NCBI RefSeq assembly: GCF_047807365.1
Contig: NZ_JBLOUI010000001.1
Location: 124,001 to 188,000 of the forward strand
Direction: 5' to 3'
Source of the DNA: Peptacetobacter sp900539645
Lineage (GTDB): Bacteria; Bacillota; Clostridia; Peptostreptococcales; Peptostreptococcaceae
DNA length: 64,000 nucleotides
Each line of letters opens with the position of its first letter. Positions within the stretch are counted from its first letter, which is position 1. Below are positions 24,992-34,407 of this stretch, piece by piece. A program made the translations under genes and the position numbers. Below the pieces are notes generated by a model, which did no database searches, was not told the origin of the DNA, and saw nothing but the letters and a program-made list of their open reading frames with translations.

Positions 24992-26113
24992 CTACATATT
25001 GAGCATTATTCTTAATTTTAATTGCATAAGCTGTATAAACTGCTGCATTCTTGGAGATAGTGATGCCAGTATTAATACTGGGAATAATGCAGTAGCTATT
25101 AATGCCCAAATATATTTTATTTTTAATTTACTTCTGTATAAAAGGTTAACACCTTTTGCATCTATAAGCTTTGCACCTATTTTCATTCTAACTAGGAATG
25201 TACTCGCCATACCTTTTCTACCTTTTTCAAGGAAGTCTATTATATTAGAATGAGTTCCAAGTGCAACTATAAGCTCAGCATTGTACTCGTATGCTATAAG
25301 CATAGCAATATCTTCACTTGTACCTGGTGCTGGGAATACTACAGAATCAAGTCCTAAATCCTGTACTCTTTTTAGTCCAGGTGCTCTACCATCTGTATAT
25401 GCATGTACAACGATTTCTCCAGCTGCCTTTAATGATTCATCGCTTACACTATCCATATCCCCTACAACAACATCTGGTTTATATCCAAATTCCATAAGTG
25501 CATCTGCTCCACCATCAACACCTACTAGTATTGGTTTGACCTCTTCAATATAAGAAATCATTGTAGCTAAATCTTCCTTATAATCCTGTCCTCTTACAAC
25601 TATAAGTACCTGTTTTCCCCGATATTTTGTTTTTACTTTAGGTATTTCAACTTCACCAAGTATAAAACCTTTTTCTTTTTTAGCATACTCTATAGTATTG
25701 TCTATAAATCTGTCTAATTCTTCCCCTAAGTTATCATACGCTAATTTTATCTGAACAGCTACTTTTTCTCTAGTAAGTACATCTCCTTCTCCTATTAGCT
25801 CATCACCACGGAATATTTTTCCATCCTCTACTAGTAATGTTTCGCCTTCAGATACATTGTTAAAAAGATCTTCTCCTACTCTATCTATTATAAGTATGTT
25901 GTTTTCTGTTAAAATCCCAGGTCCCTTGTTAGGATATCTACCACTTATAGACTCAGCAGCATTTATAACTAATTTGACCTTAGCTTCAACTAAAGAATTT
26001 GCTGCAACCTCATCTATATCAACATGGTTGATGACTGCTATCTCACCAGGCTGAATTCTTTTAGCAAGCTTCTTTGTTTTGCGGTCTACCCTTATCGGTG
26101 CCTTGACTATCAT
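24992..26113 (-). CDS. steA: SteA-like putative cytokinetic ring protein
   Basis: A 373-residue protein. The middle has a thiamin-pyrophosphokinase-like core with VGVDGGADAL and VVGDMDSVSD, and FPAPGTSEDIAML follows. A C-terminal membrane helix (about 330-350) precedes a basic tail. In Corynebacterium SteA recruits SteB and peptidoglycan hydrolases to the septum. The start at 26113 has GGAGGG upstream; a longer frame from 26134 runs through that site. First gene of the steA-steB-GT2-PNPT-DUF3866 run. Confidence 0.85.
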   Translation of the reverse strand: MIVKAPIRVDRKTKKLAKRIQPGEIAVINHVDIDEVAANSLVEAKVKLVINAAESISGRYPNKGPGILTENNILIIDRVGEDLFNNVSEGETLLVEDGKIFRGDELIGEGDVLTREKVAVQIKLAYDNLGEELDRFIDNTIEYAKKEKGFILGEVEIPKVKTKYRGKQVLIVVRGQDYKEDLATMISYIEEVKPILVGVDGGADALMEFGYKPDVVVGDMDSVSDESLKAAGEIVVHAYTDGRAPGLKRVQDLGLDSVVFPAPGTSEDIAMLIAYEYNAELIVALGTHSNIIDFLEKGRKGMASTFLVRMKIGAKLIDAKGVNLLYRSKLKIKYIWALIATALFPVLILASLSPRMQQFIQLMQLKLRIMLNM

Positions 26114-26267
26114 ATCAAACCCTCCAAATTTCATAAAATCACATTATATTATACCATATTTTTTTATTTAAATATAAATTTTTATAAAAAAATAGGAAAG
26201 TTGATTTTATCAACTCCCCTAATATAGACTTATTTTTCTTTATTTAACCTTTTAACTTTATAATATT

Positions 26268-26744
26268 TTAATGTTTTTTCCACATATAAGGATTTTTTAT
26301 AGTTTTAGAGTTTCTTATTTTTTCAGCTGCACAAAATACAAATTCCATATTTGTAGGAATATCATTTTTAGAAAAAATATCACACCCTAAAATTTGATTG
26401 AGCTCCTCATAATCCCTATTCTTTTTTAAATCTTGTATAGCATATCTAATACTTCTCTCTATATTCGTCTTTTCGGTATTATTTTTATTTGCTATAGCAC
26501 CGATAGTAGTACTATCCTCTTTTATATCGTACTTTGTATCTCTTAAAAGCTCAATATATATAGATTCCTTTATATACCTATACCCTTTTAATTTCGAGCG
26601 AATTCCCAAATAATTTATAAATTCGCTTGTATCTGCTTCTATTGAACTTATGCAACGTATATCATCAATATTCAATTCTTCATATTGATCTTCTTCTATA
26701 TACCAGCATATAGTATTATATAATGGTCTATCAATATACCTCAT
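26268..26744 (-). pseudogene. Receiver-less Spo0A DNA-binding domain relic
   Basis: A 158-residue frame matches only the Spo0A C-terminal effector domain: IRSKLKGYRYIKESIYIELL aligns with the first helices, ERSIRYAI with the recognition-helix pattern ERAIRHAI, and PTNMEFVFCAAEKIR with PTNSEFIAMVADKLR. The roughly 45 residues before it are not a receiver; no phospho-acceptor Asp motif is present. It lies between recN and steA, the usual spo0A position, and spoIVB is missing. The frame is intact with a GGGGGAG site at 26744, so a small regulator could still be made. Whether relic or working gene is undecided. Confidence 0.7.
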
Positions 26745-26808
26745 TTTTTCTCCCCCATTTCTCCAAAGTTTATTGATAAGTTTACCTATTATGCTTATAT
26801 AAATACAA

Positions 26809-28494
26809 CTATCTACATTTGTATTCTTCTGCAAGAGAAAGTATTTCTTTTGCATGCTCGATTGTTTTTTCTGTTATCTGCTTTCCAGATATAAGTCTTG
26901 AGATTTCTCTCTTTCTACCATCGGCATCCAATTTTTCAACAACTGTAAATGTTCTTTCACCATCTGTTTTCTTTTCTATACAATAGTGTGTATCCGCGTT
27001 GGCTGCAATCTGTGGAAGATGTGTTATACAGATTATCTGCTTCTTAGTAGCTATATCAGATAATTTTTCACCTACATTCTGTGCAGCAATACCACTTATT
27101 CCTGTATCAATTTCATCAAATACCAATGTTTCTATCTCATCCGTATCAGCTAAAATAGTCTTAAATGCAAGCATAAATCTAGATATTTCTCCTCCAGATG
27201 CCACCTTTGATATAGGTCTTAAGTCTTCCCCAACGTTGAAAGAAATCATAAATTCTGCAAAATCTCTTCCCTCTGCAGTAAAATCTCTATCACTAAACTC
27301 TGTACAGAATCTTACATTTTTCATATCCATACTATCTAGCTCTTCAATTAGAAGTGCAGCCATCTTCTCAGCTTGCTCTTTTCTAATTTCAGTTAATACT
27401 TCTGATTTTTTGTACAGCTCTTCTTCTATAGATTCTAATTTTTCCTTTAATCTCTCTTTTTCCTCATCTCTATTTAAAATATCGTACAATCTTTTAGATA
27501 TTTTTTCGTGGAAATTAAAGATATCCTCTATAGTATCCCCGTATTTTCTTCTAAGATTATTAATATCATTTAATCTAATTTCTATCTGCTCAAGTTCATA
27601 TGGCTCAAAATTTATACTATCCTTATAATCTCTTATTTCTCCAGATAAATCCTGAAGCTCATACATTATTCTCTCTACCTCATTGTAAATATCCCCTATT
27701 TTCTTATCAAAAGACGCTATAGAAGATAACTCACTTACAACTCTACCTACTATGTCAATAGCATTTATCTCGCTATTGTGGATTGCTTCATATGATACAT
27801 TTAGATTATTGAATATTTTTTCGCTGTTTCTAAATACATCCCTCTTCTGTATGAGCTCTTCATATTCTTCAGGATTTAGATTTGCCGCTTCTATCTCATC
27901 AATTTGGAATTTTAGCAAATCTATTTCCCTCTGTATTTCCATCTCATCTTTATTGTCGTTCAATCTTAATAGTTCTGACTTCACCTTAGAATACTCAGAA
28001 TAAAGCTCTTTATACTCCATTTTTGCATCCACTATTGTTTCTCCAGCAAATGCATCTATAAATTTCAAATGTCTGCTTGGATCAAATAACAACTGGTTTT
28101 GATGCTGCCCGTGGACATCTATCAAGTATGATACTATCTCTTTAAGCAAAGATAGTTTAACAGTTCTTCCATTGACCCTAGCAGTACTCTTCCCGTCAGA
28201 ATATATTACTCTGGCTATAGTAATAATTCCGTCTTCCATATCAATATCATTTTCAGACATTATTCTTTTTAAATTTTCATTTTCAGAGTAGAAAACTGTT
28301 TCTACAAAACCTTTATCAGTTCCTTTTCTTAAAAATGATTTATCATATTTATTTCCAAGACACAGACCTAACGCATCTATTATTATAGATTTCCCAGAAC
28401 CTGTTTCCCCTGTCAAAATATTCAAGTTTTTGTCTATAGTGAGCCTCAGCTCCTCTACAAGAGCACAATTTTTCATATATATTTCGAGAATCAA
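26809..28494 (-). CDS. recN: DNA repair protein RecN
   Basis: SMC-like ATPase of double-strand break repair, 561 residues. Walker A GETGSGKS at 29-36, a central coiled coil, signature VASGGEISRFMLAFK, Walker B LVFDEIDTGISG. Alignment with the family N-terminus (MLLELHIKNFAL) supports the TTG at 28494, giving MILEIYMKNCAL; the ATG six codons on would cut the first strand. The best ribosome binding site is about 30 bases upstream, separated from the TTG by a hairpin. argR, usual between tlyA and recN, is absent. Confidence 0.93.
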   Translation of the reverse strand: MILEIYMKNCALVEELRLTIDKNLNILTGETGSGKSIIIDALGLCLGNKYDKSFLRKGTDKGFVETVFYSENENLKRIMSENDIDMEDGIITIARVIYSDGKSTARVNGRTVKLSLLKEIVSYLIDVHGQHQNQLLFDPSRHLKFIDAFAGETIVDAKMEYKELYSEYSKVKSELLRLNDNKDEMEIQREIDLLKFQIDEIEAANLNPEEYEELIQKRDVFRNSEKIFNNLNVSYEAIHNSEINAIDIVGRVVSELSSIASFDKKIGDIYNEVERIMYELQDLSGEIRDYKDSINFEPYELEQIEIRLNDINNLRRKYGDTIEDIFNFHEKISKRLYDILNRDEEKERLKEKLESIEEELYKKSEVLTEIRKEQAEKMAALLIEELDSMDMKNVRFCTEFSDRDFTAEGRDFAEFMISFNVGEDLRPISKVASGGEISRFMLAFKTILADTDEIETLVFDEIDTGISGIAAQNVGEKLSDIATKKQIICITHLPQIAANADTHYCIEKKTDGERTFTVVEKLDADGRKREISRLISGKQITEKTIEHAKEILSLAEEYKCR

Positions 28495-28534
28495 ACCAAT
28501 ATGTAGTATACCTATATACTACAAACTCACCTCC
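28492..28534 (-). promoter_or_regulatory. recN initiation region: ribosome binding site, hairpin, TTG start
   Basis: On the minus strand GGAGGTGAG (28526-28534) is followed by GTTT, a perfect 8-bp hairpin GTAGTATA / TATACTAC with a 4-nt loop (28503-28522), then ATATTGGT and the TTG codon (28492-28494). Folding the hairpin would bring the ribosome binding site to about 12 nt from the TTG. The structure is clear; a role in initiation is inferred. Confidence 0.4.
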
Positions 28535-28599
28535 AAGCTCACAAATCATATCGATTTAGTGAAAATTTTTACGTCTTTAATATTTAATTTATAAAATTT

Positions 28600-28648
28600 A
28601 TTTTTTATAAATTAGCAAAATAACCCTATATTACGGGTTATTTGCTAA
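28600..28648 (-). terminator. Probable terminator of tlyA
   Basis: A long stem, TTAGCAAAATAACCC (28612-28626) with GGGTTATTTGCTAA (28635-28648) and one bulged base, includes the tlyA stop codon. The tail TTTATAAAAAATAAATTTT is only partly U-rich, so termination may be incomplete and recN may be read through. Confidence 0.65.
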
Positions 28649-29450
28649 GCTGATGCGATTTTTCAACAACTTCTCTTATATTTTCAAAGTGTTTTTCTCT
28701 ATCGTAAGTAAATCCTTCATTAGATGTACATAGATGTATTAAGTATTCTATATTTCCTTCTGGTCCTTTTATAGGTGAGAAATCTAGATTTTTAATAGCA
28801 AATCCATTTTCTACCACAAAATCAGAAATCATTTCTATAACTTCTATATGAGTTGAAGTTTCTCTTACGACACCTTTTTTACCAACTTTTTCTCTTCCTG
28901 CTTCAAACTGTGGTTTTATAAGAGCTACTATTTCTCCGCCATCTCTAAGCAGCTTTTTAGCTACAGGAAGTACTAATTTTAATGATATAAATGATACGTC
29001 TATAGAAGCAAAATCTGGGAATTCTTTTAAATCCTCAGTTGTGACGTTTCTTATGTTAGTTCTTTCCATACAAACTACTCTTTCATCACTTCTAAGCTTC
29101 CATGCTAACTGTCCATATCCAACATCTATAGAAAATACCTTTATAGCTCCGTTCTGAAGCATACAATCTGTAAATCCTCCTGTAGACGCTCCTATATCCA
29201 TACAAATTTTTCCCTCTAGTGTAAGGTCAAAATTCTTCATAGCCTTTTCTAATTTTAATCCCCCTCTACTTACATAAGGTATTGGATTTCCTTTAACTTC
29301 TATATTTGCATCTTCCTTTACTTCTGTTCCAGCCTTGTCACATCTCTGATTATCTACAAAAACTAATCCAGCCATTATAGCTTTTTTAGCTCTTTCTCTA
29401 CTTTCGAAGTAACCCTGCTCAACTAGAAGCACATCTATTCTTTTCTTCAT
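28638..29450 (-). CDS. tlyA: TlyA family rRNA (cytidine-2'-O)-methyltransferase
   Basis: A 270-residue protein with an N-terminal S4 RNA-binding domain (RIDVLLVEQGYFESRERAKKAIMAGLV) and an FtsJ-like methyltransferase domain with MDIGASTGGFTDCML and IDVGYGQLAWKLR. Relatives methylate 16S and 23S rRNA 2'-hydroxyls and were once called hemolysins. Downstream of dxs by 44 bases, as in other Firmicutes, where argR and recN usually follow. Confidence 0.9.
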   Translation of the reverse strand: MKKRIDVLLVEQGYFESRERAKKAIMAGLVFVDNQRCDKAGTEVKEDANIEVKGNPIPYVSRGGLKLEKAMKNFDLTLEGKICMDIGASTGGFTDCMLQNGAIKVFSIDVGYGQLAWKLRSDERVVCMERTNIRNVTTEDLKEFPDFASIDVSFISLKLVLPVAKKLLRDGGEIVALIKPQFEAGREKVGKKGVVRETSTHIEVIEMISDFVVENGFAIKNLDFSPIKGPEGNIEYLIHLCTSNEGFTYDREKHFENIREVVEKSHQLSK

Positions 29451-29494
29451 ATTAATCCTTTCCAGAATTTATACTCTATATACAATTATAAACT

Positions 29495-31351
29495 CTAAAT
29501 TTTTTTTATTCTTTCTACAATTTTATTTGCTGATATTCCAGCTAATTCCTGTAGCTCTTCGCAGCTACCATGAGGAATAAATTTTTCTGGTAATGCTATG
29601 TTAATTACCTTGTTATTATATTCCTTTTCTGACGCATACTGCAATATCCTGCTTCCAAAACCACCGATGATTATATTATCCTCGACAGTAACAATATTTT
29701 TATATTTAGAAAACATCTCATCTAATAACTTTTCATCAATAGGTTTTAAGAATCTAGCATTTACAACACCAACACTTATACCTTCTTTTTCTAGTACTTC
29801 TGCTGCTTCAAGAGCATTTTTAACCATATTTCCTATAGCTAAAATTACTGTATCTTTTCCTTCTTTTAAAACCTCATATGTACCAGTTTCTATTTTTCCA
29901 TATTTTCCAACATTTAACTCATAACAATTTCCACGAGGGTATCTTATAGCACATGGTCCATCTATTTCTAAAGATAAATCCATCATAGACATAAGCTCTT
30001 TTGAATCTTTTGGAGCCATTACTGTTATTCCAGGAATACTATTTAGATAAGACAAATCAAATTCTCCATGATGTGTTTCCCCATCATTTCCTACAAGACC
30101 AGCTCTATCTATAAGGAATGTAACATTTTTTCCTGTAATACAGACATCGTGTAAAACCTGATCATACCCTCTCTGAAGGAACGATGAATACACAGCAAAA
30201 TAAGGCTTCATTCCATTTTTTGCAAGTCCTGCAGAAAATGCAACTGCATGTTGTTCTGCAATTCCCACGTCATAATATCTATTAGGATGATTTTTTTCAA
30301 ATATATTAAGCCCTGTTCCTGAAGGCATAGCAGCAGTTATTGCTACTATTCTATCGTCTATACAAGCCATCTGAGATAGCTTTTCTCCAACAGCTGCAGA
30401 TATGCTTTTTTTATCAGATGGTTGTACACCAACTTTTATATCAAACTTAGAAACACCATGATATTTATCTGGATGTTCCTCAGCATATCTATATCCTTTA
30501 CCTTTTTTAGTTATAACATGTAAAAGCATAGGGCCTTTTCTTTCTTTTGCATTTTTTAAACAAGCTATTAAATCACTTATATTATGACCATCTATAGGAC
30601 CGTAGTATTTAACCCCTATAGAATCAAAAAATGCACATTCTTGTGGTACAAAACTATACATTATAGTATCTGTAAGTCTGCTTGCAGCCCTAGATATCTG
30701 CCCTCCTGTGCTAGTCATATTTAAAAATCTATCTACTTCACCCTTCATTTTGTGAACTTTAGAATTTCTAATCAAACCAGACATATAAGTAGACATCCCA
30801 CCTACATTTTTATCTATAGACATTTCATTGTCATTTAGAATGATAATCATGTCGTTTTTTATATATCCAAGCTGGTTTATAGCCTCCATAGCCATACCAC
30901 CAGTTATAGAACCATCACCTATAACAGCTATAACACTTCCATCTTCACCTTTTATATCCCTTGCGCACGCAAGTCCGACTGCAGTAGAGATAGAAGTAGA
31001 ACTGTGTCCAGTATCTATTATATCGTGACAACTTTCTTTTTCTTTAGGGAATCCACTCATCCCATCAAGCTGTCTTAATGTGTCAAATTTATCTTTTCTT
31101 CCTGTAACAATCTTATGTACGTATGACTGATGACCAACATCCCATACTATTTTATCTTTCGGACTATCAAACACTTTATGCAGTGCCAATGTCAATTCAA
31201 CTACTCCTAAATTAGAAGCTAAATGTCCTCCTGTTTTTGATACAGATCTCACTAAAAACTTTCTTATATCCTTTGCAAGAAGATCTAGTTCCTCTATACT
31301 CATATTTTTTATATCTTTAGGAGAGTTTACTTTATCCAAATATTTGTACAT
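29495..31351 (-). CDS. dxs: 1-deoxy-D-xylulose-5-phosphate synthase
   Basis: First enzyme of the MEP isoprenoid pathway, joining pyruvate and glyceraldehyde 3-phosphate with thiamin diphosphate. The 618-residue protein has the TPP motif GDGSITGGMAMEAINQLG, VWDVGHQSYVHKIVTGR near 70, and the transketolase middle domain with DRAGLVGNDGETHHG. The ATG at 31351 has a GAGGTGAGG site; an upstream extension to 31384 is rejected. It sits with ispA, xseA/B and tlyA in the classic order. Confidence 0.96.
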   Translation of the reverse strand: MYKYLDKVNSPKDIKNMSIEELDLLAKDIRKFLVRSVSKTGGHLASNLGVVELTLALHKVFDSPKDKIVWDVGHQSYVHKIVTGRKDKFDTLRQLDGMSGFPKEKESCHDIIDTGHSSTSISTAVGLACARDIKGEDGSVIAVIGDGSITGGMAMEAINQLGYIKNDMIIILNDNEMSIDKNVGGMSTYMSGLIRNSKVHKMKGEVDRFLNMTSTGGQISRAASRLTDTIMYSFVPQECAFFDSIGVKYYGPIDGHNISDLIACLKNAKERKGPMLLHVITKKGKGYRYAEEHPDKYHGVSKFDIKVGVQPSDKKSISAAVGEKLSQMACIDDRIVAITAAMPSGTGLNIFEKNHPNRYYDVGIAEQHAVAFSAGLAKNGMKPYFAVYSSFLQRGYDQVLHDVCITGKNVTFLIDRAGLVGNDGETHHGEFDLSYLNSIPGITVMAPKDSKELMSMMDLSLEIDGPCAIRYPRGNCYELNVGKYGKIETGTYEVLKEGKDTVILAIGNMVKNALEAAEVLEKEGISVGVVNARFLKPIDEKLLDEMFSKYKNIVTVEDNIIIGGFGSRILQYASEKEYNNKVINIALPEKFIPHGSCEELQELAGISANKIVERIKKI

Positions 31352-31370
31352 TATCCTCACCTCTACTTTA

Positions 31371-31808
31371 TTACATAAGTACAAGTGCCACTATTATTCC
31401 TAATATAGCACCACCTAAAACCTCAAAAGGCGTATGTCCAATAAGTTCCTTTAATTTTTCATTTTGTATTAATTTACCGTGTTGAAGGTCTTCTAACATC
31501 TGATTTAATATTGTAGCCTGTTTACCAACAGCTCTTCTAACACCTGCTGCATCGTACATTACAATAGCAGCAAAAACTACAGCTATTGCAAAGTTTGTAG
31601 AGTGGAACCCATCTACCATTCCAACAACAGTAGCTAAACTAGTTACAAAAGAAGTGTGAGAACTAGGCATTCCTCCAGATGTAGTTATTCTTTTTATATC
31701 AATTCTTTTTTCTTTTCCAGTAAATATTTTTATAAACTGAGCCAAAAAACACGCTATTATACTTATAGCCAATGCTCCGTTATGTGAAAATTCCATAAGG
31801 TATTTCAT
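31371..31808 (-). CDS. Divergent PAP2 family membrane protein (YuiD-like)
   Basis: A 145-residue membrane protein with about four hydrophobic segments, and the divergent PAP2 (DUF212) motif SGGMPSSHTSFVTSLATVVG near 43-62. PAP2 relatives are lipid phosphatases; the activity of this branch is not established. The start at 31808 has AAGGAGG. Between ispA and dxs, a role in isoprenoid phosphate turnover is possible but unproven. Confidence 0.85.
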   Translation of the reverse strand: MKYLMEFSHNGALAISIIACFLAQFIKIFTGKEKRIDIKRITTSGGMPSSHTSFVTSLATVVGMVDGFHSTNFAIAVVFAAIVMYDAAGVRRAVGKQATILNQMLEDLQHGKLIQNEKLKELIGHTPFEVLGGAILGIIVALVLM

Positions 31809-31829
31809 AATATACCTCCTTATCAAAGA

Positions 31830-32717
31830 TTAGTGATCTCTAGATAGTATATAATCTGCTAAACCATCTAAGAATACTGTATCATCAGTTATCTTAGATA
31901 TACTTTTCTTAGCATCTTCAACCAATTCTATAGCTATCTCTCTAGATTTTTCAAGTCCCATTAAAGATGGGTATGTAGATTTATTGTTTTCTATATCGCT
32001 TCCTACATGTTTTCCTAATTTAGCTTCATCTCCAACTATATCTAATATGTCGTCAACTATCTGGAATGCTAGACCTATTTTATTTGCATATTCTGTTATA
32101 CATTCCATCTGTTTTTCATCAGCTCCACCTATAGCAGCTCCTGCTCTCATACAGCCGACCATCATGGCTGCAGTTTTATTTTCGTGTATATAGTCTAATT
32201 TTTCTTTAGGTATCTGCATATTTTCACTCTGGACATCTACAACCTGTCCACCTACCATACCGTAGATACCTGCTCCTCTAGCTATCTCATATGTAGCTCT
32301 TAGATATCTTTCTGGATTTTCTTTTCCTATAGATTCTTTAAGCATTGTTTCATATGCAAAGTTAAGAAGTGCATCTCCAGCAAGTATTGCCATAGCCTCA
32401 CCAAATACTTTATGATTTGTAGCTCTACCTCTTCTTAAATCATCATTATCAAGCGCAGGAAGGTCATCATGTATTAGAGAGTATGTATGTATCATCTCTA
32501 TAGCTGCTGCAAATGGAATTGCATTGTCTGTATCTCCACCAACTATTCTACAAGCCTCAAGAGTAAGAACTGGTCTTAATCTCTTTCCACCTGAACTTAA
32601 ACTATAGTTCATAGCTTCCATTATAGTTTTCTGATAACCAACTTCCTCTGGCATATACTTTTTAATAATTTCTTCAGCATAATTAGCTCTTATTTTTAAT
32701 TCTTCTTTAAAGTCCAT
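31830..32717 (-). CDS. ispA: Geranyl/farnesyl diphosphate synthase IspA
   Basis: Trans-prenyltransferase of 295 residues, makes C10/C15 diphosphates from IPP and DMAPP. First Asp-rich motif DDLPALDNDD (84-93), followed by RRGRATNHKVFG; second motif DDILD near 222, followed by GDEAKLGKHVGSDIENNKSTY. Length and order (xseB-ispA) fit IspA. In one unit with xseA, xseB and dxs. Confidence 0.94.
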   Translation of the reverse strand: MDFKEELKIRANYAEEIIKKYMPEEVGYQKTIMEAMNYSLSSGGKRLRPVLTLEACRIVGGDTDNAIPFAAAIEMIHTYSLIHDDLPALDNDDLRRGRATNHKVFGEAMAILAGDALLNFAYETMLKESIGKENPERYLRATYEIARGAGIYGMVGGQVVDVQSENMQIPKEKLDYIHENKTAAMMVGCMRAGAAIGGADEKQMECITEYANKIGLAFQIVDDILDIVGDEAKLGKHVGSDIENNKSTYPSLMGLEKSREIAIELVEDAKKSISKITDDTVFLDGLADYILSRDH

Positions 32718-32738
32718 TTTTCTTTCCTCCTAAACAAA

Positions 32739-32957
32739 CTATTTTTCAAAATCTTCTTCTAATCCTAATTCATTGAACTTTTTAACTTTCATTTCAGCCT
32801 CATCTAAAAGCGCCTTGCATCTTCTATATAAAGCTATTCCTTCTTCGTACATCTCAAGTGATTTATCAAGCCCTGTACTCTTATCCTCTAAGGCTCTTAA
32901 AACTTCCTCTAATCTTGAATACGCTTGTTCATAAGTCATATTTTCTATATTGCTCAT
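32739..32957 (-). CDS. xseB: Exodeoxyribonuclease VII small subunit
   Basis: A 72-residue helical protein, the small subunit of the single-strand exonuclease VII. MTYEQAYSRLEEVLRALEDKSTGLDKSLEMYEEGIALYRRC matches the family throughout. The ATG at 32957 has an AGAGGT site; a longer frame is not needed. Lies 21 bases after xseA. Confidence 0.93.
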   Translation of the reverse strand: MSNIENMTYEQAYSRLEEVLRALEDKSTGLDKSLEMYEEGIALYRRCKALLDEAEMKVKKFNELGLEEDFEK

Positions 32958-32978
32958 CGGATTACCTCTCAATTTAAA

Positions 32979-34379
32979 TTATTTCTTTTCTATAGAATTT
33001 ACAGTACAGTCTGCATTTCCATCGCTCATCATAATACTCAAAGACTCACCAACATTTATGTCTTCTGTACTGTTGACTGTTTTTCCTTCTTTTTGTACCA
33101 TACAGTATCCTCTATCTATCGTAGCTAATGGACTTAAGCTATGTAGTAAAGCTCCTGTATTTCTCATATTTTCTCTCTTACTGCTAATAATCTGGTCCAT
33201 ACTGTTAATCATATTCACAGATACAGTATCTAATCTATATTTTTCAATATCTATTTTACTAGATATACTATTTTCAATTCTATTTGCTATAACCTTTAAG
33301 TTATTCTTACCCTCTTTTATAACTTCATTCTTAACAATAGAACAAATTTCTGAAAAATTATTTTCTAATTGGTATTTCTCTTTCTCTATCTTAGACTCTA
33401 TACCTCTAGTCAATTTATTCGAAATTAATTCTAAATTATTCTTGCCAGATTTTATAACATCATTTTTTACAATAGTACATATAGCATTAAATGTATTATC
33501 AGCCTTATTTCTATCCCTATCTATAACTGCAGACATATTGTTTTTTAGCCGATTTTTACAATTATCTAATCTATATATTACTTCGTTCAAATCTGGCACT
33601 GCAATTTCAGCTGCTGCAGAAGGTGTAGGTGCTCTCATATCGGATACAAAATCGCAAATAGTATAATCTACCTCATGTCCTACTGCCGAAATTATAGGTA
33701 TATCTGATGCAAATATAGCTCTTGCCACCTTTTCTTCGTTAAAAGACCAAAGTTCTTCAAGTGAACCACCACCTCTACCAACTATCATGGTATCTACATT
33801 CTGCATCTTATTAAAAAATTCTATCCCCTTTACAATTTCATCCGCAGAATTTGCTCCCTGCACAGCAACTGGGTACAAATATACATTAACCTTAGGGAAC
33901 CTTCTCCTAACAACATTTATTATATCTCTAATTACCGCACCTGTTTGTGATGTTACAACACCTATACTCTTGGGCATATAAGGTATTTTTTTCTTAAACC
34001 TCGGATCAAATAGCCCTTCCCGGTTTAACTTCTTCTTCAATTTTTCAAATTCTATATGAAGGTTACCTACTCCATCTTTTTCTACATTTCGTATATATAA
34101 TTGATATGCTCCATCTCTTTCGTATACCGATATATATCCATTTGCAACGATTTTCATTCCATCTTCTAACTGCAATGACTTATCGTAATTCCCCTTAAAA
34201 ATTACACATTTCATCTTAGAAGTTTCATCTTTTAATGTTAGATATACATGTCCGCTAGAATTTATCTTAAAGTTGGAAATCTCTCCTCTAACCTTTAAGT
34301 TGTATAATATTGGATCATTAGATAAAACTTTCTTTATATATGAATTCGCCTCGCTTATTTCAAGTGCTCTAATTTCCAT
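32979..34379 (-). CDS. xseA: Exodeoxyribonuclease VII large subunit
   Basis: A 466-residue catalytic subunit. An N-terminal OB-fold (VRGEISNFKINSSGHVYLTLKDE), then the catalytic core with IGVVTSQTGAVIRDI and GRGGGSLEELWSFNEE and VGHEVDYTICDFVSDMRAPTPS, and a long helical part with repeated Asn/Lys-rich heptads at about 270-400. It ends in GYCMVQKEGK. Position before xseB is standard. Confidence 0.95.
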   Translation of the reverse strand: MEIRALEISEANSYIKKVLSNDPILYNLKVRGEISNFKINSSGHVYLTLKDETSKMKCVIFKGNYDKSLQLEDGMKIVANGYISVYERDGAYQLYIRNVEKDGVGNLHIEFEKLKKKLNREGLFDPRFKKKIPYMPKSIGVVTSQTGAVIRDIINVVRRRFPKVNVYLYPVAVQGANSADEIVKGIEFFNKMQNVDTMIVGRGGGSLEELWSFNEEKVARAIFASDIPIISAVGHEVDYTICDFVSDMRAPTPSAAAEIAVPDLNEVIYRLDNCKNRLKNNMSAVIDRDRNKADNTFNAICTIVKNDVIKSGKNNLELISNKLTRGIESKIEKEKYQLENNFSEICSIVKNEVIKEGKNNLKVIANRIENSISSKIDIEKYRLDTVSVNMINSMDQIISSKRENMRNTGALLHSLSPLATIDRGYCMVQKEGKTVNSTEDINVGESLSIMMSDGNADCTVNSIEKK

Positions 34380-34407
34380 TTTTAATTCTCCTAAATAATT
34401 CTCTAAA

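Noticed and set aside
24970..24992. SteB-like protein as a copper transporter
   Set aside because: The common name comes from MctB; no Cys/His metal cluster or transport helices are present, only one anchor and a coiled coil.
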